DNA of 64,000 bases from Pseudoflavonifractor gallinarum. GTDB taxonomy: Bacteria; Bacillota; Clostridia; Oscillospirales; Oscillospiraceae. Shown here piece by piece: positions 8,255 through 17,503 of this stretch (positions are counted from its first letter, which is position 1; every line of letters starts with the position of its first letter). The stretch is taken from NCBI RefSeq assembly GCF_014982855.1, contig NZ_JADCKF010000010.1:95539-159538 (forward strand), given 5' to 3'. The notes below the pieces were generated by a model. It searched no databases, had not been told where the DNA came from, and saw only the letters and a list, made by a program, of their open reading frames with translations. The position numbers and the translations under genes are program-made.

Positions 8255-9334
8255 ATGGAGCGAAAAACCCCACTTTACGACTGCCACGTGGCGGCAGGCG
8301 GTAAAATTGTCCCCTTTGCAGGCTGGCTGCTGCCGGTCCAGTACAGCGGCGTGGTCGCCGAGCATATGGCGGTGCGCACGGCCTGCGGACTCTTTGACGT
8401 CTCCCACATGGGCGAGCTGGTCCTCCGGGGCAAGGACGCCCTGGCCAATCTCAACCGCCTGCTGACCAACGACTACACCGACCTCCAGACCGGCTACGCC
8501 CGGTACAGCCTCATGTGCTATGAGAGCGGCGGCGTGGTGGATGACCTGATCGTCTACAAGTGCTCGGACGAGGCCTATCTCATCGTCGTCAACGCGGCCA
8601 ACTGCGAAAAGGACGCCCAGTGGATCTCCGAGCATCTCTCCGGCGAGTGCACCATGGAGAACATCTCCGACTCCGTGGCCCAGGTGGCCCTCCAGGGTCC
8701 CAAGGCCGAGGCGGTCCTCTCCAAACTCTCCAAGACCATCCCGGCCGGCAACTATACCTTCATCGCCCAGGGCGAGGTGGACGGCATCCAGGCCCTGGTC
8801 TCCCGCACCGGCTACACCGGTGAGGACGGCTTTGAGATCTACTGCGCCGCCGCCGATGCCCCCGCCCTGTGGGAAAAGCTCCTGGCCGCCGGCAAGGACG
8901 AGGGACTCATCCCCTGCGGCCTGGGCGCCCGCGACACCCTGCGCCTGGAGGCCGGCATGCCTCTCTACGGCCACGAGCTCTCCGCCGAGATCAACCCCTA
9001 CGAGGCGGTGCTGGGCATCTTCGTCAAGATGGATAAGCCCGACTTCATCGGCAAGGCCGCTCTGGAGCAGGCCCGTCCCGTCTCCCGCCGCAAGGTTGGC
9101 CTGAAGGTCACCAGACGGGGTATCATCCGGGAGCACTGCGACGTATACGCCGGCGAGGAAAAGGTGGGCTTCGTCTCCTCCGGCACCCACTGCCCCTACC
9201 TGGGCTACGCGGTGGGCATGGCCATGGTCCCCGTGGAGTACAAGGAGCCCGGTACCAAGCTGCTGGTGGACGTGCGCGGCCGCAAGGTGGAGTGCGAGGT
9301 CATCAAGACTCCCTTCTACAAGCGGGCCCAGTGA
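8255..9334 (+). CDS. gcvT: Glycine cleavage system T-protein (aminomethyltransferase)
   Basis: This 359-residue tetrahydrofolate-dependent aminomethyltransferase releases ammonia and forms methylene-THF from the aminomethyl group carried on the H-protein lipoyl arm. The N-terminal motif AGWLLPVQY..HMAVR..GLFDVSHMGE and the central SRTGYTGEDGFEIY are diagnostic. ATG 8255 is chosen because the AGGAGG at 8241-8246 is eight bases away; the ATG at 8249 would be only two bases away. It is the first gene of the riboswitch-controlled gcv operon. Confidence 0.96.
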   Translation: MERKTPLYDCHVAAGGKIVPFAGWLLPVQYSGVVAEHMAVRTACGLFDVSHMGELVLRGKDALANLNRLLTNDYTDLQTGYARYSLMCYESGGVVDDLIVYKCSDEAYLIVVNAANCEKDAQWISEHLSGECTMENISDSVAQVALQGPKAEAVLSKLSKTIPAGNYTFIAQGEVDGIQALVSRTGYTGEDGFEIYCAAADAPALWEKLLAAGKDEGLIPCGLGARDTLRLEAGMPLYGHELSAEINPYEAVLGIFVKMDKPDFIGKAALEQARPVSRRKVGLKVTRRGIIREHCDVYAGEEKVGFVSSGTHCPYLGYAVGMAMVPVEYKEPGTKLLVDVRGRKVECEVIKTPFYKRAQ

Positions 9335-9404
9335 TCCTCTTTCCTTTGAACCAAAACTATGTACATAAAAAATCAAAAATCATATCGATAAAGGAGAAAT
9401 TATT

Positions 9405-9785
9405 ATGAACTTTCCTGCTGATCTGAAGTACGCCAAGTCTCACGAGTGGGTTCGCCAGGAGGGCGACACCTATGTCATCGGCCTGACCGACTTTGCCCAG
9501 GACGAGCTGGGCGACATCGTCTTTGTCAACCTGCCCCAGGAGGGCGACGCCGTCTCCGCCGGCGAGGCCTTCTCCGATGTGGAGTCCGTCAAGGCGGTCT
9601 CCGACGTCCTCTCCCCCGTCTCCGGCACCGTCGTGGCCGTCAACGAGGAGCTGATGGACGATCCCGCCAAGGTCAACAGCGATCCCTATGGCGCCTGGTT
9701 CATCAAGGTCGAGAATGTCAGTGATGTGGAGGAGCTGCTGGACGCCGCCGCCTACGAGGCCCACTGCGCCGCGGAAAAGGAGTAA
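9405..9785 (+). CDS. gcvH: Glycine cleavage system H-protein
   Basis: This 126-residue lipoyl carrier shuttles the aminomethyl group between P-, T- and L-proteins. The SVESVK-type lipoylation motif is present as VESVKAV, with the modified lysine at about residue 63, and the flanking [13 protein letters not shown] and [15 protein letters not shown] segments are typical. AAGGAG precedes the ATG. It lies 70 bases after gcvT and three bases before gcvPA. Confidence 0.96.
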   Translation: MNFPADLKYAKSHEWVRQEGDTYVIGLTDFAQDELGDIVFVNLPQEGDAVSAGEAFSDVESVKAVSDVLSPVSGTVVAVNEELMDDPAKVNSDPYGAWFIKVENVSDVEELLDAAAYEAHCAAEKE

Positions 9786-9788
9786 TCT

Positions 9789-11105
9789 ATGTCGAGTTAT
9801 CTGTGCTCTACCCCGGAAGAGCGGCAGGCCATGCTGGAGGTCCTGGGCATGAAGTCCATGGACGACCTCTACGTGGATGTGCCGGAGGAGGTCATGATCA
9901 AGGGCCCCCTCAACCTGCCCGCCCCCAAGTCCGAGCTGGACATCCGCCGGACCATGGAGTCTCTGGCGGAACACAACACCCGCTTCCATACCATCCTGCG
10001 GGGCGCCGGCGCCGAGCGCCACTACATCCCCGCCGCCGTCTCCCGCATCACCAGCAATGAGATCTTTGTCACCGCCTACACCCCCTATCAGGCCGAGGTC
10101 AGCCAGGGTGTGCTCCAGTCCATCTTTGAGTTCCAGACCATGATGTGCGAGCTCACCGGTATGGACGTGTCCAACGCCTCCGTCTACGACGGCGGTACCG
10201 CCGCCGCCGAGGCCGTGGCCATGTGCAAGGAGCGCAAGCGCACCAAGGTCCTGGTCTCCGAGACCACCCACCCCGACGCGCTGGCCGTCATCAAGACCTA
10301 CTGCTACGGCTCCAACACCGAGGTGATCACCGTGCCCGCCAAGGACGGCGTCACCGATCTGGAGGCCCTCAAGTCCCTGCTGGGCGAGGACTCCGCCTGC
10401 TTCTACGTGCAGCAGCCCAACTTCTTCGGCATGCTGGAGGACTGCGACGCCCTGGGCGAGGCGGTCCACGCCGCCGGAGCCAAGTACATCATGGGCGTCA
10501 ACCCCGCCACCCTGGGCGTGCTCAAGAGCCCCCGGGAGTACGGCGCCGATATCGCCGTGGGCGAGGCCCAGCCTCTGGGCATGCCCCTCTCCTGGGGCGG
10601 CCCCTACCTGGGCTTCATGACCTGCACCACCGCCATGATGCGCAAGCTCCCCGGCCGGATCGTGGGCGAGACCACCGACGACAAGGGTGAGCGCGCCTTC
10701 GTCCTCACCATGCAGGCCCGCGAGCAGCACATCCGCCGCGAGAAGGCCAGCTCCAACATCTGCTCCAACCAGGCCCTGTGCGCCCTGACCGCCTCGGTCT
10801 ACCTGGCCGAGATGGGCCCCGCCGGTCTGGCTGAGGTGGGCAACCAGTGCTACGCCAAGGCCCACTATCTGGCCTCCGAGCTGTGCAAGATCGAGGGCGT
10901 CGAGCTGGTGTTCCCCGGCGAGTTCTTCCATGAATTTGTCACCACCCTGCCCGATACCTACCGGGTCCTCTGTGCGCTGGAGAAGAAGGGCATCCTGGGC
11001 GGCCTGCGCCTGCGGGAGGGCGTGCTGTGGTGCGTCACCGAGTACTGCACCAAGGCTGACCTGGACGAGGCTGTGGCCGTCATCAAGGAGGCGTACGGAA
11101 AATGA
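9789..11105 (+). CDS. gcvPA: Glycine dehydrogenase (decarboxylating) subunit 1, P-protein alpha
   Basis: This 438-residue N-terminal half of the split P-protein, as usual in Firmicutes, corresponds to the PLP-fold subunit that lacks the cofactor lysine. Family segments include RFHTILRGAGAERHYIPA, TPYQAEVSQGVLQ and SWGGPYLGF. It forms a heterodimer with GcvPB and decarboxylates glycine. Its stop overlaps the next start (ATGA at 11102-11105). Confidence 0.95.
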   Translation: MSSYLCSTPEERQAMLEVLGMKSMDDLYVDVPEEVMIKGPLNLPAPKSELDIRRTMESLAEHNTRFHTILRGAGAERHYIPAAVSRITSNEIFVTAYTPYQAEVSQGVLQSIFEFQTMMCELTGMDVSNASVYDGGTAAAEAVAMCKERKRTKVLVSETTHPDALAVIKTYCYGSNTEVITVPAKDGVTDLEALKSLLGEDSACFYVQQPNFFGMLEDCDALGEAVHAAGAKYIMGVNPATLGVLKSPREYGADIAVGEAQPLGMPLSWGGPYLGFMTCTTAMMRKLPGRIVGETTDDKGERAFVLTMQAREQHIRREKASSNICSNQALCALTASVYLAEMGPAGLAEVGNQCYAKAHYLASELCKIEGVELVFPGEFFHEFVTTLPDTYRVLCALEKKGILGGLRLREGVLWCVTEYCTKADLDEAVAVIKEAYGK

Positions 11106-12550
11106 AACTGATTTTTGAATTGAGCAAGCCCGGCCGCGGCAACAAGGTCCTCACCCCCTATCAGACCACCCTGAACCTCAACCCCACCGCGGAGGTCCCC
11201 GCCGTGGAGATCCCCGCCGCCTTCCGCCGGAGCTCGGCCCCCCGTCTCCCCGAGGTGAGCGAGAACGATCTCTCCCGCCACTATAACGCCCTGGCCCGCC
11301 GCTCCTTCGGCGTGTGCGACGGCTTCTATCCCCTGGGCTCCTGTACCATGAAGTACAACCCCAAGATCAACGAGGTCATTGCCAACCTCTTCAAGTTCAC
11401 CGACATCCATCCCCTCCAGCCCAAGCACACGGTCTCCGGCTGCCAGACGGTCTACGCCCTGGCCGAGAAGTACCTGTGCGGCATCACCGGCATGGATGCC
11501 ATGACCTTCCAGCCCGCCGCCGGCGCCCACGGTGAGTTTACCGGCATCCTGCTCATCAAGGCCTACCATGACTCCCGCGGCGACTACGCCCGGAAAAAGG
11601 TCATCGTCCCCGACTCGGCCCACGGCACCAACCCCGCCACGGCGGCCATGTGCGGCTACGAGGTGTGCTCCATCCCCTCCACGCCCGACGGCATGGTGGA
11701 CCTGGACGCCCTGCGCGCCGCGGTCGGTCCCGACACGGCCGCCCTGATGCTGACCAACCCCAACACCATCGGCAAGATCGACAAGAACATTCTGGAGATC
11801 ACCAAGATCGTCCACGACGCAGGCGGCCTGTGCTACTACGACGGCGCCAACCTGAACGCGGTGATGGGCGTGGCCCGTCCCGGCGACATGGGCTTTGACG
11901 TGTGCCACCTGAACCTGCACAAGACCTTCTCCACCCCCCACGGCGGCGGCGGCCCCGGCTCCGGCGCGGTGGGCTGCAAGAACATCCTCAAGCCCTTCCT
12001 GCCCGGCTCGGCCATCGGCGGAGGCGGCGGAGAGCAGTCCGTGGGCCAGGTCAAGATGTTCTTCGGCAACTTCCTGGTGGTCCTGCGCGCCCTGGCCTAT
12101 CTGATGACCCTGGGCAACTCCGGCGTGCGGGAGGCCGCCCAGACCGCGGTCCTCAACGCCAACTACATGAAGGCCAAGATGGAAGAGGCCGGCTATGTCT
12201 GCGCCTATCCCGGCATCTGCATGCACGAGTTTGTGCTGGACCTGTCCCAGCTCAAGAAGGAGACCGGCGTCTCCGCGCTGGATGTGGCCAAGAGCATGCT
12301 GGACCACGGGATCCATCCCCCCACGATGTACTTCCCCCTCATCGTCCACGAGGCGCTCATGTTCGAGCCCACCGAAACCGAGTCCCGGGAGACCATCGAC
12401 GAGGCCTGCGCCGTCATGGCGGAGATCCTCAAGACGGCCAAGGAGGACCCCGAGGCCTGCCACACCGCGCCCCACCACACGGTCATCGGCCGTCCCGACG
12501 AGACCAAGGCGGCCCGCCATCCCGTGGTGCGCTACGACTTCAATTCCTGA
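11102..12550 (+). CDS. gcvPB: Glycine dehydrogenase (decarboxylating) subunit 2, P-protein beta
   Basis: This 482-residue PLP-binding half of the P-protein has the cofactor lysine in NLHKTFSTPHGGGGPGSG (K274) and the SCTMKYNPKINE segment near the N-terminus. With GcvPA it decarboxylates glycine and loads the aminomethyl group on GcvH. It overlaps gcvPA by four bases. Confidence 0.96.
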   Translation: MKLIFELSKPGRGNKVLTPYQTTLNLNPTAEVPAVEIPAAFRRSSAPRLPEVSENDLSRHYNALARRSFGVCDGFYPLGSCTMKYNPKINEVIANLFKFTDIHPLQPKHTVSGCQTVYALAEKYLCGITGMDAMTFQPAAGAHGEFTGILLIKAYHDSRGDYARKKVIVPDSAHGTNPATAAMCGYEVCSIPSTPDGMVDLDALRAAVGPDTAALMLTNPNTIGKIDKNILEITKIVHDAGGLCYYDGANLNAVMGVARPGDMGFDVCHLNLHKTFSTPHGGGGPGSGAVGCKNILKPFLPGSAIGGGGGEQSVGQVKMFFGNFLVVLRALAYLMTLGNSGVREAAQTAVLNANYMKAKMEEAGYVCAYPGICMHEFVLDLSQLKKETGVSALDVAKSMLDHGIHPPTMYFPLIVHEALMFEPTETESRETIDEACAVMAEILKTAKEDPEACHTAPHHTVIGRPDETKAARHPVVRYDFNS

Positions 12551-12594
12551 TCTGACCGCATGGCGGCGTCCGCTTCCCGGCGGGCGCCGCTTCT

Positions 12595-12630
12595 GCGTGT
12601 CGAACCCGTTCGACACGCTTCTCAAAAACG
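12595..12630 (-). repeat. Partial copy of the interspersed repeat (3' module only)
   Basis: GCGTGTCGAAC/GTTCGACACGC followed by TTCTCAAAAA is the inverted 3' module seen in the full-length repeats at 4274-4464 and 59827-60020. It lies in the 159-base gap between gcvPB and lpdA. The stem could act as a weak terminator or processing site. Confidence 0.6.
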
Positions 12631-12709
12631 ACAAGCGCTGCCGCAGAACACGCCGGAATCTATTTCTTCGGTGGGCGCCGCTTTTATTGAATGACTGGAG
12701 GTATCACCC

Positions 12710-14092
12710 ATGCAATATGATCTGCTCGTCATCGGCGGCGGGCCCGGCGGCTTTGCCGCTGCCGTCAAGGCCGCCCAGCTGGGAAAGAAAGTCGCCCTCT
12801 TCGAGGCGCGGGAGCCCGGCGGCACCTGTCTCAACCGGGGCTGTATCCCCACCAAGGCCCTGATGCACACCTCCCAGCGCTATCAGGAGCTGAAGGAGGG
12901 CATCCCCGGTATCGCCCTGGGCGACGTAAAGCCCGACTGGGCCGGGCTGGCCGCCCGGAAAAACGAGGTGGTCTCCACCCTGCGGGACGGAATGGCCTCC
13001 CTCATCAAGGGCAACAAGATCGACCTGATCGCCGAGCACGCCGTCATCACCGGCCCCCAGACCGTCCGGGCCGGAGAGAACACCTATGAGGGCGCGCATA
13101 TCCTGGTCGCCGCCGGCTCCATCCCCTCCCGTCCTCCCATCCCGGGACTGGACCTGCCTGGGGTGGTGACCAGCGACGAGCTGCTGGACGACATCTCTCC
13201 CCGGGACTCCATGGTCATCATCGGCGGCGGCGTCATCGGCGTGGAGCTGGCCACCGTCTGGGCCGCCATGGGCACCAAGGTGGTCATCGTGGAGGCGCTG
13301 GAGCGCATTCTGGCCAACCTGGACCGGGAGATCTCCCAGTCGGTCTCCATGCAGCTGAAAAAGCAGGGTGTGGAGATCTATACCTCCGCCATGGTCTCCC
13401 GGCTGACGGAGGAGGACGGCCGTCTCACCGTCCACTTCACCCACAAGGAGGAGGAGAAGGCGGCCTCCGGCGTCACCGTGCTGGCCGCCATGGGCCGCCG
13501 GGCCAACACCGCCGGGCTCTTCGATGGCGTGGAGGTGGAGCTCAACCGGGGCATGCTGGTGGTCAATGACCGCTATGAGACCTCCGTGCCCAGCATTCTG
13601 GCCATTGGCGACGCCATCGGCGGCATCCAGCTGGCCCACAAGGCCGAGGCCGAGGGCGTCCGCGCCGTGGAGCTCCTCTACGGCCATGTGCCCGAGCGTG
13701 TGTCCTCCCCCATCCCCTCCTGCGTCTACACCTCCCCGGAGATCGCCCAGACCGGCCTGACCGCCGACGAGTGCAAGGCCCAGGGCATCCCCACCCTGGT
13801 GGGCAAGTACGTGATGGGCGGCAACGGCCGCACCGTGATCGAGGGGGGCGGGCGCACCTTCATCAAGGTGGTCTTCCACGGGGAGAGCCACGTCCTGCTG
13901 GGGGCCCAGCTTCTCTGCCACCGGGCCACCGATCTCGTCAGTGAGCTCAACACCGCCGTCACCCTGGGGCTGACCGCAGAGCAGATGCTCTCCCCCGTCC
14001 GGCCCCATCCCACCTTCGCCGAGGGAATCAGCGAGGCGGTGGAGGCCGCCTTCGGCCAGAGCCTCCACTCCGCGCCGGTGCGCAAGCGTTAA
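12710..14092 (+). CDS. lpdA: Dihydrolipoyl dehydrogenase (glycine cleavage L-protein)
   Basis: This 460-residue flavoprotein reoxidises dihydrolipoyl-GcvH with NAD+. The FAD-binding GGGPGGFAAAVKAAQLG begins at residue 9. The redox disulfide is C40-LNRG-C45, the second Rossmann motif is IIGGGVIGVELA, and the C-terminal catalytic HPTFAE is present. Position after gcvPB makes it the L-protein of this system; it may also be transcribed separately, as a 159-base gap with a hairpin precedes it. Confidence 0.95.
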   Translation: MQYDLLVIGGGPGGFAAAVKAAQLGKKVALFEAREPGGTCLNRGCIPTKALMHTSQRYQELKEGIPGIALGDVKPDWAGLAARKNEVVSTLRDGMASLIKGNKIDLIAEHAVITGPQTVRAGENTYEGAHILVAAGSIPSRPPIPGLDLPGVVTSDELLDDISPRDSMVIIGGGVIGVELATVWAAMGTKVVIVEALERILANLDREISQSVSMQLKKQGVEIYTSAMVSRLTEEDGRLTVHFTHKEEEKAASGVTVLAAMGRRANTAGLFDGVEVELNRGMLVVNDRYETSVPSILAIGDAIGGIQLAHKAEAEGVRAVELLYGHVPERVSSPIPSCVYTSPEIAQTGLTADECKAQGIPTLVGKYVMGGNGRTVIEGGGRTFIKVVFHGESHVLLGAQLLCHRATDLVSELNTAVTLGLTAEQMLSPVRPHPTFAEGISEAVEAAFGQSLHSAPVRKR

Positions 14093-14110
14093 TAACTGCG
14101 ATAACCACAG

Positions 14111-14137
14111 CGCCCGGGACCGATTGGGTCCCGGGCG
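14111..14137 (+). terminator. Terminator of the gcv operon
   Basis: CGCCCGGGACC pairs with GGTCCCGGGCG just after lpdA. It lacks a good T-run, but the T-flanked hairpin at 14166-14193 follows it. Confidence 0.6.
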
Positions 14138-14165
14138 CTTCGCGTGTCGAACCGATGCGGCACGC

Positions 14166-14193
14166 AAAAAAGCCGCCCGCAGGCGGCTTTTTT
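14166..14193. terminator. Bidirectional terminator
   Basis: AAAAAAGCCGCC pairs with GGCGGCTTTTTT, so each strand sees a GC stem followed by six Ts. It separates lpdA from the convergent minus-strand block. Confidence 0.88.
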
Positions 14194-14591
14194 CAGTCCA
14201 GTTCCTTGATAAAGTAGTACCGGCCATGGGTGCCGGCGTAGGGCTCCACCCGGCCGAACTCCCGGAACCCCAGCTTGGGGTAGTACTCCGGGGCCTGGAA
14301 GGAGAAGGTGTCCAGCTCGATGCGCTTGGCGCCCCGGGCCCTTCCCGCCGCCTCCACCCGGGCGAGGAGCTCCCGCCCCACGCCCCGGTGCCGCAGGGAC
14401 TCGTCCACCCAGAGGATCTCCACATAGATGCAGTCCCCCAGCAGGCGGGCCAAAATCCCGGCTACCACCCGGCCGTCCTCCTCCACACACTGGGAGAGGT
14501 CCGTACTCGTGCCGATATAGGGCTGATTGTAAGCACGCAGGCCCTCCAGCACCGCCTGTTCATCCTGCTGTGTGCACTCTCTCCACTCCAT
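14193..14591 (-). CDS. GNAT-family N-acetyltransferase
   Basis: This 132-residue single GNAT domain has the acetyl-CoA-binding motif RHRGVGRELLARVE at about residues 65-78 and a late YYPKLGF beta-strand segment. The acceptor substrate is unknown. ATG 14591 is chosen because GAGGAGG lies seven bases upstream; it starts 13 bases after the ftsK stop, so it is the last gene of that unit. Confidence 0.87.
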   Translation of the reverse strand: MEWRECTQQDEQAVLEGLRAYNQPYIGTSTDLSQCVEEDGRVVAGILARLLGDCIYVEILWVDESLRHRGVGRELLARVEAAGRARGAKRIELDTFSFQAPEYYPKLGFREFGRVEPYAGTHGRYYFIKELD

Positions 14592-14604
14592 ACTCGCTGC
14601 CTCC

Positions 14605-17424
14605 TCAGTCGTCCAGATCAAAGGGGGGCGCCTGTTCGATGGCATCCCGCTCAAATTCCAGCTCTTCGGGCACCGGCTCCGACATGGGAGAGGCCCCGGC
14701 CGGCATGTTCTGCTTATACTGCATCTCCTGCCACTGGGCCTTGGAGATGAGGACCTGACGGGGCTTGGAGCCCTCAAAGGGACCCACCACGCCCTTCTCC
14801 TCCATCTGGTCCACCAGGCGGGCCGCCCGGGAATAGCCCAGCTTCAGACGCCGCTGGAGCATGGACACCGATGCCATGCCGGTTTCCACCACCACCTCGA
14901 TGGCGTTGGGCAGGAGCTCGTCGTAATCGTCCTCGGAGCTGTCGACGGCGCTCTCTCCGCCGCCCTTGTTCCCCTTGTCCTTGGCCGCGGCGTTCTGCTC
15001 GATCTCGTGGAGGACCTCCTCGTCGTACTCCGCGGTGCCGCTGCGCTTGACGAACTCCACCACGCTGGCCACTTCCTCGTCCGAGATGAAGCAGCCCTGT
15101 ACCCGCTGGGGCTTGCCCGAGCCCAGGGGGAAGTAGAGCATGTCGCCCCGGCCCACCAGCTTCTCCGCGCCGGTGGTGTCCAGGATGATGCGGGAGTCCA
15201 GAGAGGACTGGACCGCAAAGGCGATGCGGCTGGGGATGTTGGCCTTCATGAGGCCGGTGATGACGTCGGCCGAGGGACGCTGGGTGGCGATGATCAGGTG
15301 CATGCCCGAGGCGCGGCCCATCTGGGCCACACGGCAGATGGACTCTTCCACCTCTTTTGCGGCCACCAGCATCAGGTCGGCCAGCTCGTCGATGACCACC
15401 ACCACCGAGGGCATTTTCTTCATTCCCTCGGTGCGCTCGGCCAGGGCGTTGTAGGATTTCAGGTCCCGCACTCCCACCTCGGCGAAGGAGCGGTACCGCT
15501 TCATCATCTCGGTCACCGCCCACTGGAGGGCGCCGGCCGCCTTTTTGGGGTCGGTCACCACGGGGATGAGCAGATGGGGGATGCCGTTATAGATGCCCAA
15601 TTCCACCATCTTGGGGTCCACCATGATGAGGCGGACCTCCTCGGGTGTGGCCTTATAGAGCAGGGAGATGATGAGGGAGTTGGTACACACCGACTTACCG
15701 GAGCCGGTGGTACCTGCGATGAGCAGATGGGGCAGCTTTCCGATGTTGCACACCACGCAGCGGTTGCTGATGTCCTTGCCCACCGCGAAGGAGACCTTGG
15801 ACGGGCTCTCCCGGAACTCCCGGGAGTCGATCACGTCCCGGATACCCACCGGGGCCACCAGCTTGTTGGGCACCTCGATGCCCACCATGGAGATCTTGCC
15901 CGGAATGGGGGCGATGCGCACTCCGGTGGCGCCCAGGGCCAGCGCGATGTCGTCGGTGAGGTTGGTGAGCTTGTTCATCCGCACGCCCTGGGCCAGCTCC
16001 AGCTCATACCGGGTGACCGAGGGGCCCCGCACCGCGTCCACGATGGCCGCGTCGATGCCGAAGGAGTGGATGGTGTCGGCCAGCCGGAGCTGGTTGGCCT
16101 GGAGCTCCCCGGCCATGTCGCTGGCCGAGACCCCCCGGCTCTGCTGGAGCAGATCGATGGGGGGATACTGATACTCCGGCCCCACCTCTTCCCGCTCCAG
16201 GCTCTGGGTGATGTCCCGGCTCACCTCGGCGGCGGCCCGGGCGGTCTCCTCCGCCTTGGCCTTGGGCGCGGTCACCGCGGGCTCCCGCTGGATCTCGGGC
16301 ATGGGCGGCATGGGAGGACGGACCGGCTCGGGCTCCTCCACGGGCAGAGGGGCGGGCTCCGGCGGACTCTCCCGCCGGAAGAGTCCCAGCGGGGGCTTGG
16401 GCTCGGGAGCAGGCTGGACCACCGGCTCCTCCACCCGCTCGGGCACCGGGGTCTGGACCTCCGCCGCCGGCTCCTCCACTTCCGCCTCCGGCTGGACCGG
16501 GGCGGGCTCGGGCTTGCTCAGCACAGGCACCGTGGGCTCGGGCGGCTGGACCCGGTCTCTCCCCGCCAGGACCTCATCGGGCGTGGGCACCGAGGGCTTC
16601 TGGTTGAAGAACTTGCCCTTCTTGGTAAAGAGCGGGCTGGACACCGGCGCTTTCCCCACCAGGGGTCCCTCGTCCACCGGGATGTCGATCTCCGCGCTTC
16701 CCCGACCCCGGGGGGCAGGAGCGGGGGCTGGCTTCTTCTCTCTGCGGGGCGGGAGCTCTTCCTCCTCGTAGGCCGGGCGGTCCCGGATATAGTCCACGAT
16801 ATCGGCCAGGGTCACCCGCGCCGCCCCCATGACCAGAAGGGCCCCGGTGAGCAGGAAGACGATGCCCGCGCCGAACTTGCTGAAGATGGCCCCGAAGGAC
16901 AGGGCCAGAATGCCGCTGACCACGCCGCCGCTCTGAAGGGCTTCGCCCTCCTTCCAGAGGGTCTGGAAGAGCTTGAGGTCCCAGGCGTAGGTTCCCTTGG
17001 CCAGAAGCAGGTGGAGCAGCGCGCCGAAGACTACCGGCAGCAGCAGGGTACACCAGACCCGCAGCTGGACCGGACGTCCCCGGTGGAAGGCCAGAATCCC
17101 GCTAGCCACCAGCAGCATGGGGGGCAGTAGCAGGAAGCCGTAGCCGATCAGGCCCTTGACCCCGCCCACGAAAAAGTCGATGAAGAGGGCCTTGACCTGG
17201 AAATAGCCCAGCGCGGCAAAGATGGCCAGAAGCAGGCAGATCAGCGCGCCTACCCCCCGCCGGATGGGCTTGGGGGCGGAAGCGCCGCTCTTTTTCCGGC
17301 TCCCGCCGGAGGCGCGGGACTTCCCTGCACCGGAGGAGGCACGGCTCGTCCCGCCGCTCCGCTTGGTCCCGGAGCGGGGAGCGGCTCGCTTTCCCCCGGA
17401 TGACTTCTTTTGTGCTGTGGCCAT
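14605..17424 (-). CDS. ftsK: DNA translocase FtsK/SpoIIIE
   Basis: This 939-residue protein pumps DNA through the closing division or sporulation septum. A basic Ser/Lys/Gly-rich start is followed by four or five transmembrane helices (about residues 50-185) and a Pro/Glu-rich linker (about 200-430). The RecA-like motor has Walker A GTTGSGKS near residue 575 and Walker B VVVIDELADLM. The C-terminal winged-helix gamma domain (about 860-920) would read KOPS/SRS-type polarity sequences. ATG 17424 fits an AGAAAGG ribosome site; ATG 17433 sits directly on it. Confidence 0.93.
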   Translation of the reverse strand: MATAQKKSSGGKRAAPRSGTKRSGGTSRASSGAGKSRASGGSRKKSGASAPKPIRRGVGALICLLLAIFAALGYFQVKALFIDFFVGGVKGLIGYGFLLLPPMLLVASGILAFHRGRPVQLRVWCTLLLPVVFGALLHLLLAKGTYAWDLKLFQTLWKEGEALQSGGVVSGILALSFGAIFSKFGAGIVFLLTGALLVMGAARVTLADIVDYIRDRPAYEEEELPPRREKKPAPAPAPRGRGSAEIDIPVDEGPLVGKAPVSSPLFTKKGKFFNQKPSVPTPDEVLAGRDRVQPPEPTVPVLSKPEPAPVQPEAEVEEPAAEVQTPVPERVEEPVVQPAPEPKPPLGLFRRESPPEPAPLPVEEPEPVRPPMPPMPEIQREPAVTAPKAKAEETARAAAEVSRDITQSLEREEVGPEYQYPPIDLLQQSRGVSASDMAGELQANQLRLADTIHSFGIDAAIVDAVRGPSVTRYELELAQGVRMNKLTNLTDDIALALGATGVRIAPIPGKISMVGIEVPNKLVAPVGIRDVIDSREFRESPSKVSFAVGKDISNRCVVCNIGKLPHLLIAGTTGSGKSVCTNSLIISLLYKATPEEVRLIMVDPKMVELGIYNGIPHLLIPVVTDPKKAAGALQWAVTEMMKRYRSFAEVGVRDLKSYNALAERTEGMKKMPSVVVVIDELADLMLVAAKEVEESICRVAQMGRASGMHLIIATQRPSADVITGLMKANIPSRIAFAVQSSLDSRIILDTTGAEKLVGRGDMLYFPLGSGKPQRVQGCFISDEEVASVVEFVKRSGTAEYDEEVLHEIEQNAAAKDKGNKGGGESAVDSSEDDYDELLPNAIEVVVETGMASVSMLQRRLKLGYSRAARLVDQMEEKGVVGPFEGSKPRQVLISKAQWQEMQYKQNMPAGASPMSEPVPEELEFERDAIEQAPPFDLDD

Positions 17425-17445
17425 GGAGTTCATCCTTTCTGCGCA

Positions 17446-17474
17446 GAATGAGGCATGGTCACCATGCCTCATTC
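17446..17474. promoter_or_regulatory. 29-bp perfect palindrome in the ftsK leader
   Basis: GAATGAGGCATGGT, a single central C, then ACCATGCCTCATTC form a perfect inverted repeat between uppP and ftsK. Neither side has a T-run, so it is not a standard terminator. It could be an RNA hairpin in the ftsK leader or a protein-binding site. Confidence 0.5.
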
Positions 17475-17503
17475 CCTAGAGTTTCAATGGTTGTAAAGTT
17501 TCA

